Below, one piece after another: positions 18,053 through 26,550 of a DNA stretch of 43,842 nucleotides (position 1 is its first letter; each line of letters opens with the position of its first letter). Made by a program: the position numbers and the translations under genes. The notes beneath the pieces are model-generated. The model was not told the origin of the DNA, did no database searches, and saw only the letters and a list, made by a program, of their open reading frames with translations. Origin of the DNA: Candidatus Gastranaerophilales bacterium (GTDB lineage: Bacteria; Cyanobacteriota; Vampirovibrionia; Gastranaerophilales; Gastranaerophilaceae); assembly GCA_900752845.1 (NCBI GenBank), contig CAADWU010000046.1, forward strand, positions 1 through 43,842. Reading direction: 5' to 3'.

Positions 18053-18112
18053 TTGACAATTGAATAGTTATTCAATTATAATACTACTATACAGTTGAAT
18101 ACTTATTCAACT
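18053..18112 (+). promoter_or_regulatory. Metal-ATPase promoter with two palindromic operators
   Basis: TTGACA (18053-18058), an 18-base spacer and TATAAT (18077-18082) form a consensus promoter. The whole spacer is a perfect palindrome ATTGAATA-GT-TATTCAAT (18059-18076). A second palindrome, arms AGTTGAATA and TATTCAACT around CT, lies at 18093-18112. They share TGAATA-N2-TATTCA and their centres are 35 bases apart. This matches the imperfect inverted repeats bound by ArsR/SmtB dimers. Confidence 0.88.
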
Positions 18113-18142
18113 AAATTAGAAATAACTATTGAGGAAAAAGAT

Positions 18143-20026
18143 ATGTGCGAACACCACCATCATCAACATCATCACAATGTAAATGAAAAAAATCCGCTAA
18201 AACGTATTGCAACAGCAATTGTAATTTTTATCATTGCATTGCTTGCAGATTTTTCGGGAATTGTAAAATTTGCTATATTTTTTACTGCATACTTGGTTGC
18301 AGGAGGGGATGTCGTTTTCAAAGCTTTTAAAAATATAATTAAAGGCGAAATATTTGATGAAAACTTTTTGATGAGTATTGCAACTATCGGAGCTTTATCT
18401 ATAGGTGAATATCCCGAAGCTGTAATGGTAATGGTTCTTTATCAGATAGGAGAGTATTTACAGGACAGAGCTGTAGAAAAATCACGCCAATCAATATCAA
18501 ATCTTATGGATATAAGAGCAGATTATGCAAATATCGAATTTGACGGAAAGCTTATTCAAAAAAATCCTTCTGAAATAAAAATCGGTGATGTAATTACCGT
18601 TAAGACAGGAGAAAAAATTCCGCTTGACGGTACTGTAATCGACGGCAAAGCATCTGTTGACACTTCTGCCTTAACAGGAGAAGCTGTTCCGAAAGAATTA
18701 AAAGCCGGAGATAACGCCATAAGCGGCTGCATAAATACAAACGGTTTTTTAAAAATTAGAGTAGAAAAAGAATATGGTCAATCAACAGTTTCAAAAATTC
18801 TTGAACTTGTAGAACATGCAAGCTCAAAAAAGGCAAAGTCAGAAAATTTTATAACCAAATTTGCAAGATATTACACTCCTGCCGTTGTAGTTGCTGCTGT
18901 ACTTCTAGCGATTATACCGCCTGTCATAATTCATGAGGCGCAATTTACGGTATGGTTTGAAAGAGCATTGACATTCCTTGTAATTTCATGTCCTTGTGCG
19001 ATTGTAATTTCCGTTCCGCTTGGATTTTTTGCAGGCATTGGCGGGGCTTCAAGAGAAGGAATACTTGTTAAAGGCAGCTGTTATATGGAAGCTTTGTCAA
19101 CCCCTGAAACAGTTGTGTTTGACAAAACTGGCACACTTACTAAAGGAATATTTAAAGTTACAAAAATATCACCTGTAAACATTCCTGAAAACGAACTGCT
19201 TGAACAAACTGCTCTTGCCGAGAGTTATTCAAATCACCCTATAGCGGTTTCAATTAAAGAAGCTTACGGAAAGACTGTCAACAGGGATAAGATTAAAGAT
19301 ATTGAAGAAATTGCAGGTAACGGAATAAGAGCTATTGTAAACGGAAATGAAATTCTTGCAGGTAACAGCAAGTTGATGGAAATGTTTAATATTAATTATA
19401 CAAAAACACAAGATGACGGAAATGTTGTTTACACTGCAAAAAACGGCTCATACACAGGTTATATCATAATCTCAGATGAAATAAAAAACGATGCAAAAGA
19501 TGCAATCACCAAACTAAAGTCAATGTCAATCGAAACAGTTATGCTTACAGGTGATACTTATAAATCCGCAAAAACTACTGCAAATGAACTCGGCATTGAC
19601 AAAGTTTATGCTGAATTGCTTCCTGCACAAAAAGTTGAAAGGCTTGAAGAACTGACAGAAGAAAAGTCAAAACATAAAAGTGTAATATTTGTCGGCGACG
19701 GCATTAATGATGCACCGGTATTAACAAGAGCCGATATAGGAATTGCAATGGGTGTTCTTGGCTCTGATGCGGCAATAGAAGCCGCAGATGTTGTCATTAT
19801 GGATGATAAACCTTCGAAAGTTACCCAGGCTATACTTACAGCGAGAAAGACAATGATTATAGTTAAAGAAAATATTATATTTGCACTCGGTATAAAAGCT
19901 TTATTCTTAACACTCGGGGCATTCGGCATAATAACAATGTGGGGAGCAGTATTTGCAGATGTCGGAGTTACATTAATAGCAGTACTTAATTCATTACGAG
20001 CCCTGAAAATTCCACGATATTTATAG
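18143..20026 (+). CDS. P1B-type heavy-metal-exporting ATPase (Zn/Cd/Pb type)
   Basis: The 627-residue product begins at ATG 18143, preceded by GAGGAAA; the longer frame starts with a TTG inside the second operator and is rejected. A His cluster (MCEHHHHQHHH) replaces the usual N-terminal HMA domain. Then come the P-type landmarks in order: actuator TGEAVPKE, membrane metal site SCPCAIVIS followed by VPLGF as in ZntA/CadA, phosphorylation site DKTGTLTKG, nucleotide-binding SNHP, hinge GDGINDAPVLTRADIGIAMG and a last helix with FADVGVTLIAVLNSLRAL, whose Asp is the extra ligand of the P1B-2 class. It exports Zn(II) or Cd(II) across the inner membrane with ATP. The divergent repressor and operators predict metal induction. 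Confidence 0.93.
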   Translation: MCEHHHHQHHHNVNEKNPLKRIATAIVIFIIALLADFSGIVKFAIFFTAYLVAGGDVVFKAFKNIIKGEIFDENFLMSIATIGALSIGEYPEAVMVMVLYQIGEYLQDRAVEKSRQSISNLMDIRADYANIEFDGKLIQKNPSEIKIGDVITVKTGEKIPLDGTVIDGKASVDTSALTGEAVPKELKAGDNAISGCINTNGFLKIRVEKEYGQSTVSKILELVEHASSKKAKSENFITKFARYYTPAVVVAAVLLAIIPPVIIHEAQFTVWFERALTFLVISCPCAIVISVPLGFFAGIGGASREGILVKGSCYMEALSTPETVVFDKTGTLTKGIFKVTKISPVNIPENELLEQTALAESYSNHPIAVSIKEAYGKTVNRDKIKDIEEIAGNGIRAIVNGNEILAGNSKLMEMFNINYTKTQDDGNVVYTAKNGSYTGYIIISDEIKNDAKDAITKLKSMSIETVMLTGDTYKSAKTTANELGIDKVYAELLPAQKVERLEELTEEKSKHKSVIFVGDGINDAPVLTRADIGIAMGVLGSDAAIEAADVVIMDDKPSKVTQAILTARKTMIIVKENIIFALGIKALFLTLGAFGIITMWGAVFADVGVTLIAVLNSLRALKIPRYL

Positions 20027-20032
20027 TAAAAA

Positions 20033-20059
20033 TCCCCCGTTAGTTAGGGGGAATTTTTT
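20033..20059 (+). terminator. Terminator after the metal ATPase
   Basis: A CCCCC / GGGGG stem with loop GTTAGTTA is followed by a T-run (20054-20059). It overlaps the stop region of the converging flavoprotein gene. Confidence 0.85.
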
Positions 20060-20684
20060 AACGTATAAAATTAGTCCAAATTTTCTTTTCTGTTTGAGGA
20101 TATTCAATTCCTGTATTTTTACCTGCTTCAATACATTTCAGAAGCCAAGCCATATTTGTCCCCAGCACACGCATAATCTGTAATCCTTCAAAATCTTGTT
20201 TAACATCTTCAGGTGAATTACCATGAACCATGTTCCAATAATTTGAAGAAACCACAGGCATTTGATTTATTGTAAAATGTTTTGTTATTGCATCAATTGA
20301 AGCTGTAGTTCCTGCACGTCTTGCAGACACAACAGCCGCAGCAGGTTTAAATGCAAAGTGTCTTCCTCCCGCATAAAACAATCTGTCCATTAAAGATAAA
20401 ATTCTTCCGCTAGGATGAGCGTAATAAACAGGAGATCCGAATATGAAACCGTCAGCAGATTTTGCTTTTTCTATAACTTCATTTACAATATCATCTTTAA
20501 AAATACAACCGTTATCATTCCCCTTGCAAGCTCCACACCCTACACAGTCACGAATTGCGTTCGCACCTGTTTGAATAATTTCAGTTTCAATACCATTAAG
20601 TTCAAGCGATTTTGCAGCTTCTGACAAAGCTGTAAAAGTACATCCGTCTTTTCTTGCACTTCCGTTAATTAATAAAACTTTCAT
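20058..20684 (-). CDS. NADPH-dependent FMN reductase / iron-sulfur flavoprotein-like
   Basis: The 208-residue protein has the flavodoxin-like fold start MKVLLINGSARKDG with the FMN phosphate-binding loop, then GFIFGSPVYYAHPSG and a C-terminal helix region. Cysteines at 47, 50, 53 and 60 form C-x2-C-x2-C-x6-C, which fits the compact cluster motif of iron-sulfur flavoproteins. It would carry out reductions using FMN, perhaps with a [4Fe-4S] cluster; substrate unknown. An AGGAGG-type site precedes the ATG and a palindrome lies upstream. Converges with the ATPase gene. Confidence 0.85.
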   Translation of the reverse strand: MKVLLINGSARKDGCTFTALSEAAKSLELNGIETEIIQTGANAIRDCVGCGACKGNDNGCIFKDDIVNEVIEKAKSADGFIFGSPVYYAHPSGRILSLMDRLFYAGGRHFAFKPAAAVVSARRAGTTASIDAITKHFTINQMPVVSSNYWNMVHGNSPEDVKQDFEGLQIMRVLGTNMAWLLKCIEAGKNTGIEYPQTEKKIWTNFIR

Positions 20685-20734
20685 ATTAATATCCTCCTGT
20701 TAAAAAAATTATAATCTAAAATAAAATTTTATGT

Positions 20735-20753
20735 TATGTTATAAAGTAACATA
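20735..20753. promoter_or_regulatory. Operator-like palindrome upstream of the flavoprotein gene
   Basis: TATGTTA-TAAAG-TAACATA is a perfect 7-5-7 inverted repeat. On the minus strand a TATAAT (about 20714-20709) lies downstream of it, so the palindrome sits at or just above the -35 region of the flavoprotein gene. It also lies 62 bases above the GH77-like gene start on the other strand. Confidence 0.5.
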
Positions 20754-20814
20754 GCAAAATAAAATATTTACGTTTTTTGTATTAAAAAATAAAGGATAAT
20801 AGGAGTTTAAGTAA

Positions 20815-22710
20815 ATGCATGTAAGCAGAATTAGTTCTAATTTGAGTTTTGGTCGTTCTTTACGCCCTGACGAGGTTGAAGAATTTACGAACACTGCAAA
20901 AGAGGGTAAAAAATTATCAGGTCAAACAGGTAATTCAATTTTTATAATGCCTTCAACAAGTCTTCCGCAATCGGAAGGATTAAACACCGGTATCGGACAT
21001 CTTGCTTCTAAAACCGGTATAGATTATATCGACTATATGAAAACTTATTTGGATTTTAATGTATTGCAAGATTTGCCGTCAGGTGAATTTTACGGTAACC
21101 ATTATAACGGCTCTGCCCTTGCTCTCGGCAATCAATACATAAGTCCCGAATTGCTTACGACAAACGAATATTCATCAATACTTACAACAGAAGAACTCAA
21201 TGAAATTATAAAAGCTAATAACAAAGAAACAAAAGACCAAATTGCAAATTTTGAAAATGTAATAGGACAGGATAGCACACAAAACAAAATATTGAAAAAA
21301 GCTCAGGAACGTTTTTCCAAGCTAGATGAAAACGCTGATTTAAAACAAAGATATAATAAATTCTTAAAAGAAAATGATAATTGGCTTAATATTACAAGAG
21401 AATACGAGCCTGATACAGAATTTTTCAAATTTAAACAGTTTCTTGCAACAGAGCACCTTGCAAAAGGTAAAGAAAATTTAAACGCAAAAGGAATAAAATA
21501 TTGCGGAGATATTGCTATAAATTTTACTGATGATGAGGTAAGAGCCTTTCCTAAAGCATTTAAGGAAGGCCATTATATAGGCGTACCGACATGGGAAATA
21601 CCTTCACTCAACTTTGATACAATTTTAGATGAGGCAAGCGATGCTCAAAAGTTATTGAAAATGAAAGTGCAACTTGCTGCTAAACGTTTTGACATGCTGA
21701 GAATTGATGCAGCCTGGAATTATGTCACTCCTGTAATTTCTCCTATAGGCGAAACAAAAATTCACCAGAAAAATAAAAAAGAAATGGGAGACAGCCTTTT
21801 AAAATTAATTGAAAAATGGGTTAAAGAAGTCAAAGGCGAAAATTTTGACCTGCATAATATTATTTATGAATTTGATGCAGGCCCTGATGATTTTACAATG
21901 TTTGAAAACGGAAAGTTGGTAGCTCCCGTAAAAGACAGAGTAAAAGTATACGGAAGCACATACCTTAAAGAAGATTGGGGCTCAAACGATGCATTCTTAC
22001 ATAGATTTAACTGGTCGCCCGATGAATTTGTAATAGGTCCCGGCAATCATGATCCTCAGCCTCTCAGACAAATTGCAAAAGGCATTCCTGATATATGCAA
22101 CTGGAATAACATTCATAGAAATGCTTCAATAAATCCTCTTGCACGTATATTAAAACTTGATACTGAATCTCTTAAAAATCCTGTATTATTTGCTAAAGCA
22201 AAATTTGCAGAAGCTGTAATGGCAAAAAATAATATGTTCTTTTTTATGGATGTCTTAGGCAGAGAAGAAAGATTTAATGCACACAGTAAAGGAACAGAAA
22301 CATCTTTCAGATACAAAGTTCCTTCTAATTTTAAAAAGGCATATCAAGAATCATTGTTTGAGGGCTTCGGATTTAACATAATGGATTCTCTTGAAAAAAT
22401 ATTTAAAGCAAAGGGATATGATAAATCTAACCCTGAATTGTTTGCTAAAATAGTTAAGTATAAAAATATTCTTCTGGAAAAAGAAGTTCCTCAAGCAGTA
22501 AAAGAAGAAGTTTCAAATGCCGCACAAACAGCAGCAGAAACTGTAACAGAAGTATCTGCATCAAGCAATACCAAATCAGCCGTCAAAGGCACAAAGTCAT
22601 ATAAACCATTATGGATAACTGCAAGTGCTGTCGCAGTCTTAGGCGGAGCTTTTACAATATATAAAACTAAATTCCAAAAACGAGAACAACAAACAAAATT
22701 AACAGCCTAA
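20815..22710 (+). CDS. GH77-like 4-alpha-glucanotransferase with C-terminal membrane segment
   Basis: The 631-residue protein resembles amylomaltase (MalQ) in layout: an early YNGSALALGNQYISPELL segment, GIKYCGDIAINF near 226-237 (matching the G-D-x-P strand), FDMLRIDAA with candidate nucleophile Asp298, YEFDAG with candidate acid/base Glu352, and GPGNHDPQ with Asp413. GH77 enzymes transfer 4-alpha-glucan segments between maltodextrins. Identity to classical MalQ looks low, so the call is to family level. There is no signal peptide. Unusually the C-terminus adds an Ala/Glu/Val linker and a membrane helix at about 598-615 followed by basic residues, suggesting inner-membrane anchoring with the catalytic part in the cytoplasm. 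AGGAG lies nine bases before the start. Confidence 0.75.
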   Translation: MHVSRISSNLSFGRSLRPDEVEEFTNTAKEGKKLSGQTGNSIFIMPSTSLPQSEGLNTGIGHLASKTGIDYIDYMKTYLDFNVLQDLPSGEFYGNHYNGSALALGNQYISPELLTTNEYSSILTTEELNEIIKANNKETKDQIANFENVIGQDSTQNKILKKAQERFSKLDENADLKQRYNKFLKENDNWLNITREYEPDTEFFKFKQFLATEHLAKGKENLNAKGIKYCGDIAINFTDDEVRAFPKAFKEGHYIGVPTWEIPSLNFDTILDEASDAQKLLKMKVQLAAKRFDMLRIDAAWNYVTPVISPIGETKIHQKNKKEMGDSLLKLIEKWVKEVKGENFDLHNIIYEFDAGPDDFTMFENGKLVAPVKDRVKVYGSTYLKEDWGSNDAFLHRFNWSPDEFVIGPGNHDPQPLRQIAKGIPDICNWNNIHRNASINPLARILKLDTESLKNPVLFAKAKFAEAVMAKNNMFFFMDVLGREERFNAHSKGTETSFRYKVPSNFKKAYQESLFEGFGFNIMDSLEKIFKAKGYDKSNPELFAKIVKYKNILLEKEVPQAVKEEVSNAAQTAAETVTEVSASSNTKSAVKGTKSYKPLWITASAVAVLGGAFTIYKTKFQKREQQTKLTA

Positions 22711-22715
22711 ATATC

Positions 22716-22745
22716 AAAAAGCCTTCCCATAACGGAAGGCTTTTT
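22716..22745. terminator. Terminator between converging genes
   Basis: The stem GCCTTCC / GGAAGGC with loop CATAAC is flanked by A5 and T5, so it can work in both directions. It follows the GH77-like gene and precedes (on the minus strand, follows) the radical SAM gene. Confidence 0.88.
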
Positions 22746-22795
22746 AATTATAAAAAGGAAAAGCCGGCATATTTTTATTTTGGTCAAGAAGCAAT

Positions 22796-23596
22796 TTACG
22801 TGCCGGCAAAAAAGATTTTGTTGTTTATGTTGTGTAATTTGCAGTATTCATCAATGTCTGATGACAAATCATTCCAAAACGTGTTATCTTTTTTGGTATA
22901 AATATTGTTATAAAAATTTTTATATTCTGGGTATTCATTTTCAATAAAGCTAAACATTTTTGTTTTAAAGCTGCTTCTAAGATTAAGTTTATCAAACCAG
23001 TATTCATCAACATAATCTTTTGTAGCTTCAATTACAGCTTTATAATCTGTGAAGCAAGGTAAAACAGGTGACAAAAACAACACTGTTTTTATTCCAGACG
23101 CTTTTAATTCTTTTAAAGTTCCCAATCTTTCACTTACAGAAGAACAAGGCTCGAGTTTCCTTGCTAATTCTTCATCAAGAGTAGAAACAGATACTGCAAC
23201 TTCAACATGCTTCATTTTTTGTAAAATATCAACATCTCTCAATACAAGCTTAGACTTTGTTACTATACTGATGTAAGCTTCTGATTTCACAAGCTGTTCA
23301 AGAATCATTCTTGTAATCTGATGTTTTTCTTCTAAAAAATTATATGGGTCGGTAACAGTACTAATCATCACCTTTTTATCTTTTATTTTAAAAATATTAA
23401 TTTTTTTCTTTGTATGTTTAACGTCAACAAAGTCGCCCCATTGCTCAGTATGTTTGCTGAAACTTGTCATATAAGAAGCATAGCAATACAAACATTTATG
23501 AGGACATCCGACATATGGGTTTATGACATAATCCAGAGTTGTAAGCTTCGTTTTATTTAAATAATCTTTCACTCTTGTAGTATCTTCTATTACCAT
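22796..23596 (-). CDS. Radical SAM protein (SplB-like)
   Basis: The 266-residue protein has the radical SAM cluster motif C-x3-C-x2-C at Cys31, Cys35 and Cys38 within GCPHKCLYCYA, followed by VMISTVTDPYNFLE, SIVTKS and a VAVSVSTLDEEL strand, the pattern of the spore-photoproduct-lyase-like/Rv2578c group. Such proteins reductively cleave S-adenosylmethionine to start radical chemistry; the substrate of this subgroup is generally unknown. There is no twitch or SPASM extension. It stands alone, convergent with the GH77-like gene. Confidence 0.88.
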   Translation of the reverse strand: MVIEDTTRVKDYLNKTKLTTLDYVINPYVGCPHKCLYCYASYMTSFSKHTEQWGDFVDVKHTKKKINIFKIKDKKVMISTVTDPYNFLEEKHQITRMILEQLVKSEAYISIVTKSKLVLRDVDILQKMKHVEVAVSVSTLDEELARKLEPCSSVSERLGTLKELKASGIKTVLFLSPVLPCFTDYKAVIEATKDYVDEYWFDKLNLRSSFKTKMFSFIENEYPEYKNFYNNIYTKKDNTFWNDLSSDIDEYCKLHNINNKIFFAGT

Positions 23597-23643
23597 AATA
23601 AAATAATAAAGTTACTTAGCAATTATGTCAATATTATTGATAT

Positions 23644-24207
23644 TTATTCTTTTAATTGAAGGTCTTTCTCTACAATAGGCGGAATTGGTGATGAGATAAT
23701 AGTTTCAAGGCATTTATCGTTTTCTGCCTTAATCTTTTCTGCTATTGTTTTTATCTCATTGTCATTCGTGAAGTAATGCTTCACAGCGTACTTTAAGACC
23801 ATCATGCCCTTGTCAGGATGTTTTTCAAATTTATATATATCATATTCGAAATATTTCTTAGCATTTTCACATCCGTTTACCAAAAAACTTATTGCAGCCT
23901 TGTCATATTTCTTATTTTGTATGAATTTCAACAACACACTATTGTCAGTGTTTTCAACTGTTTTATCAAAATTCTGAGCGTATTTAATAGGATCATTTTC
24001 TTTAGGATAATAGTAAATTCCTACCATCTTTGTCCAATTGGAAACATTTTCATATTTCTTAAAATATTCGTTACCATACCCTTGTGTTTGAGGAGCAAGA
24101 GCACTGTACTTTAATGTATAAACTTCATTATCGAAATGAATATCTTCGGACATGGCAGCGTTTGCGCCTATTAACAAAGCTAAAATTGTAAGTAATCTTT
24201 TAAACAT
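23644..24207 (-). CDS. Secreted protein of unknown function
   Basis: The 187-residue product has a signal peptide (MFKRLLTILALLIGANAAMS) and a mature part with many Lys, Tyr and Asn residues, two Cys (NGCENAKK and DKCLETII) that could form a disulfide, and a Pro-rich tail (SSPIPPIVEKD). I do not recognise a domain. It lies 47 bases downstream of... the radical SAM start on the same strand order places it upstream of that gene, so the two may share a transcript. Confidence 0.75.
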   Translation of the reverse strand: MFKRLLTILALLIGANAAMSEDIHFDNEVYTLKYSALAPQTQGYGNEYFKKYENVSNWTKMVGIYYYPKENDPIKYAQNFDKTVENTDNSVLLKFIQNKKYDKAAISFLVNGCENAKKYFEYDIYKFEKHPDKGMMVLKYAVKHYFTNDNEIKTIAEKIKAENDKCLETIISSPIPPIVEKDLQLKE

Positions 24208-24284
24208 ACCATAATTAAAACATTTATTAATTTAAAAAGAATTCAACAAAAGGCTAACCCGTCTTACCGATTTAATTTCTATAT

Positions 24285-24318
24285 AAAAAAAGACCTTGCT
24301 GATGCAAAGTCTTTTTTA
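24285..24318. terminator. Terminator downstream of the zinc-ribbon gene
   Basis: AAAAAAGAC / GTCTTTTTT arms extend an inner TTGC / GCAA stem with one C-A mismatch and a TGAT loop. It lies downstream of the minus-strand gene ending at 24370 and upstream of the secreted-protein gene. Confidence 0.8.
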
Positions 24319-24369
24319 ATTAAACATTTTATTATATAATTTTTTATTTATTTAAGTTAAATTTAAAGA

Positions 24370-24555
24370 TTAATAATTAGATGCATAATTTCTTCTGCTG
24401 CTGTTAGCCTTTCTAGCTTGTCTGCAATGAGAACATCTTTTAGGTTCTGAGAAACCTCTTGTTTGGTAAAATTCTTGATCTCCTGCAGAGAAAGTGAAAG
24501 ATTGACCACAATCAACACATTGGATTTGGTAATCCGTAAAGTTTTCGTTTGACAT
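24370..24555 (-). CDS. Small zinc-ribbon protein
   Basis: The 61-residue protein has two Cys pairs, C13-x2-C16 (CVDCGQSF) and C41-x2-C44 (CSHC), separated by FTFSAGDQEFYQTRGF and followed by a basic Arg/Lys/Asn-rich tail. This is the pattern of the probable zinc-ribbon family (zf-trcl). Members are small, likely nucleic-acid-associated proteins with no assigned function. An AAGGAAAA site precedes the ATG. It has its own terminator and is probably a single-gene unit. Confidence 0.88.
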   Translation of the reverse strand: MSNENFTDYQIQCVDCGQSFTFSAGDQEFYQTRGFSEPKRCSHCRQARKANSSRRNYASNY

Positions 24556-24651
24556 TTGTTTTTCCTTTTTTTTAGTACCCTAACACTATGCGCTAAATAA
24601 AAATAAAATACAAGTGTTCAACCGGATTATTTTTAAATCTTAATATTTGGG

Positions 24652-26034
24652 TTATAAGTTATCGTTTATTGTTGTAAAATCTTTTCCGCCGACTGCTTTA
24701 TATATATTTACGGTTGATATCAGATAATTTACTCTGCTGTTTACTTCATCTTTTTCTGCTACAAGAAGTTTTTCCCTATCTTTCATCCTGTCAAGTTTTG
24801 ATTTAGCACCAATGTTATATTTTTTGTCAGCAAGAACAAATTTATCTTTTTCCAGATTATAACGTTTAACGCTCTCTTTGTAATTTAAATCTCTTGTAAT
24901 AGCACCGCCCAGAGAGTTATTGACCTCCTGAATTGAAGTAAGAACAGTTTTTTCATAAATCTGTTGAGCCTTTTCAAGTTCAAGTTTTGTATACTTTAAA
25001 TGCGCCATTTTAGCTCCGCCGGTAAATAAGTCAACAACAGGCATAAAGCCTAAAGCTGATTTAAATGTATGGTTACCGAAAATATTTGTGAGATTGTATG
25101 CACTGAAACCTGCCTGACCGTATAGAACAAATTTAGGCAGAAAATCACGTCTTGCAACTTTTATATCAATACCGATTTTTTGTAAATAATCTTCAGCCTT
25201 CAAATAATCAGGTCGGTATTGAATTACTTCCGAATTAATATTCTCCGGCAGAGGAATAAGTGTAAGAACAGAATAGTCGCTTCTTTTCATAAAACTCTGG
25301 TCTTTTTCCCTTTCTCCGATAAGAACACCAAGCTCTCTGCCAACAATAATTCTTTTATCTATATAAATATTTAATTCTTCCTGTAATTGAGTTAAGAGCT
25401 GTTTTTCATCCATTAATTCCATAACGGGGCATAAGCCGTTATTATATTTAATTTCTTCAAGTCTTACGATTTCTTTTTGCAATTTAACCAGTTCTTCCTG
25501 ATTTTTAATCATCTTATCAAGTTTTACAAGGTTAAAATACTCTGATGCAACAGCAGAAGTTAATGATATATAAGCAGCTCTTTCATTCTGTTTAACCATT
25601 TCCAGCTGTTTTTTGTAAGATTTTGTTTTTAGATAATTCTCTCCCCAGATATCAACTTCATAGCTCATTGTTAACGGCAAAAAGAAATTACTCTGGCTGT
25701 AATCTCTTACTATAACGTCACCGAGCTTTACATTAGCAGATCGAAAATCTCTGAACATATCTCCCTGGAATCCGATTTGAGGAAGCTGGCTTGCAAATGC
25801 TTGCTTAACTATCTGTTCTGACTGTTGCACATTAATCGTAGCGATTTTTAAATCCTGGTTATTCTTGTAAGCTGTTGTCAAATAATCGGTTAAAACAGGA
25901 TCATTATATTTCTGCCACCAGTTTAAATTTAAGTATTCAATTCTGTAATCATCGTTAGACTTAGTTTTTGCCTGTACAACCGTTAAATTACACAGCAAAA
26001 TAATCAGGGTTAATAATATTTTTAAAATTTTCAT
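24652..26034 (-). CDS. TolC-like outer-membrane efflux protein
   Basis: I start the 460-residue protein at ATG 26034, after AAGGAAAT; a longer frame begins with a TTG inside the upstream palindrome. It has a signal peptide (MKILKILLTLIILLCNLTVV, then QA) and the outer-membrane-factor pattern: NWWQKYNDPVL, a long helical repeat with NNQDLKIATINVQQSEQ, SYEVDIWG, a central Leu-rich helix, RRDFLPKF and a mirrored second repeat with QEVNNSLG. No lipobox is evident. It forms the trimeric exit duct of tripartite exporters. It diverges from a marR-emrA-emrB operon and probably completes that system, sharing the regulator site at 26051-26074. Confidence 0.9.
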   Translation of the reverse strand: MKILKILLTLIILLCNLTVVQAKTKSNDDYRIEYLNLNWWQKYNDPVLTDYLTTAYKNNQDLKIATINVQQSEQIVKQAFASQLPQIGFQGDMFRDFRSANVKLGDVIVRDYSQSNFFLPLTMSYEVDIWGENYLKTKSYKKQLEMVKQNERAAYISLTSAVASEYFNLVKLDKMIKNQEELVKLQKEIVRLEEIKYNNGLCPVMELMDEKQLLTQLQEELNIYIDKRIIVGRELGVLIGEREKDQSFMKRSDYSVLTLIPLPENINSEVIQYRPDYLKAEDYLQKIGIDIKVARRDFLPKFVLYGQAGFSAYNLTNIFGNHTFKSALGFMPVVDLFTGGAKMAHLKYTKLELEKAQQIYEKTVLTSIQEVNNSLGGAITRDLNYKESVKRYNLEKDKFVLADKKYNIGAKSKLDRMKDREKLLVAEKDEVNSRVNYLISTVNIYKAVGGKDFTTINDNL

Positions 26035-26050
26035 GCTTGCTATTTCCTTT

Positions 26051-26074
26051 TTTGTGTTATCATAATAACACAAA
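26051..26074. promoter_or_regulatory. Palindromic MarR operator candidate
   Basis: Arms TTTGTGTTAT (26051-26060) and ATAACACAAA (26065-26074) form a perfect 10-4-10 inverted repeat with centre CATA. It lies in the 48-base gap between the divergent outer-membrane factor and marR starts, only eight bases before marR. A MarR dimer bound here could block both directions. Confidence 0.85.
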
Positions 26075-26082
26075 GAAAAATC

Positions 26083-26541
26083 ATGGACAATAAAGATTTA
26101 TTAAAAAGCAGAATTGGGATGAAACTGGTGCGTGTCGGTAAAATGACACGTGCAATCGCTGTACAAAGATTTACAAAAGAGAATTTCCCTCTTACCCCTG
26201 AACAATACACTGTTCTGACTGCTATATTGGATCATGACGGTTTGTATCAAAGACAGATAAGTGCAATAACATTGAAAGACAGACCTAACATTACAAGGAT
26301 TATTAATATTTTAGAAAAAATGGGATTTGTTACAAGAACATCTGATGTTAATAAACGAAAAATCATAAAAATTAATATTACAGAAAAAGGTAAAGAGGCA
26401 TACAACCAGGCTTTGCCTACTGTTTTAGAATTATGGCAGGAATCTGTTGAAGGCGTCAGCGATGAAGAATTGCAAAGCTGTTTAAAAGTTTTAAATAAAA
26501 TTAAAGTAAATCTGGAAGAAAAATTAAATATACAAATATAG
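26083..26541 (+). CDS. MarR-family transcriptional regulator
   Basis: The 152-residue winged-helix protein shows the MarR pattern: an N-terminal dimerisation helix, PEQYTVLTAILDHDGLYQRQ, recognition helix region KDRPNITRIINILEKMGFV, wing RTSDVNKRKIIKINITEKG, and a C-terminal dimerisation helix. It is the first gene of an operon with emrA (nine bases downstream) and emrB, as in the E. coli mprA-emrAB arrangement, and faces the outer-membrane factor gene. It probably represses both units until an inhibitory compound binds. Confidence 0.92.
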   Translation: MDNKDLLKSRIGMKLVRVGKMTRAIAVQRFTKENFPLTPEQYTVLTAILDHDGLYQRQISAITLKDRPNITRIINILEKMGFVTRTSDVNKRKIIKINITEKGKEAYNQALPTVLELWQESVEGVSDEELQSCLKVLNKIKVNLEEKLNIQI

Positions 26542-26550
26542 AGGTGAAGA

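Noticed and set aside
18095..18142. TTG start adding 16 residues to the metal ATPase
   Set aside because: The TTG lies inside the second operator and just after the -10 box; ATG 18143 has GAGGAAA at proper spacing.
26035..26073. TTG start adding 13 residues to the TolC-like protein
   Set aside because: It lies in the MarR palindrome and would bury the signal peptide; ATG 26034 has AAGGAAAT.
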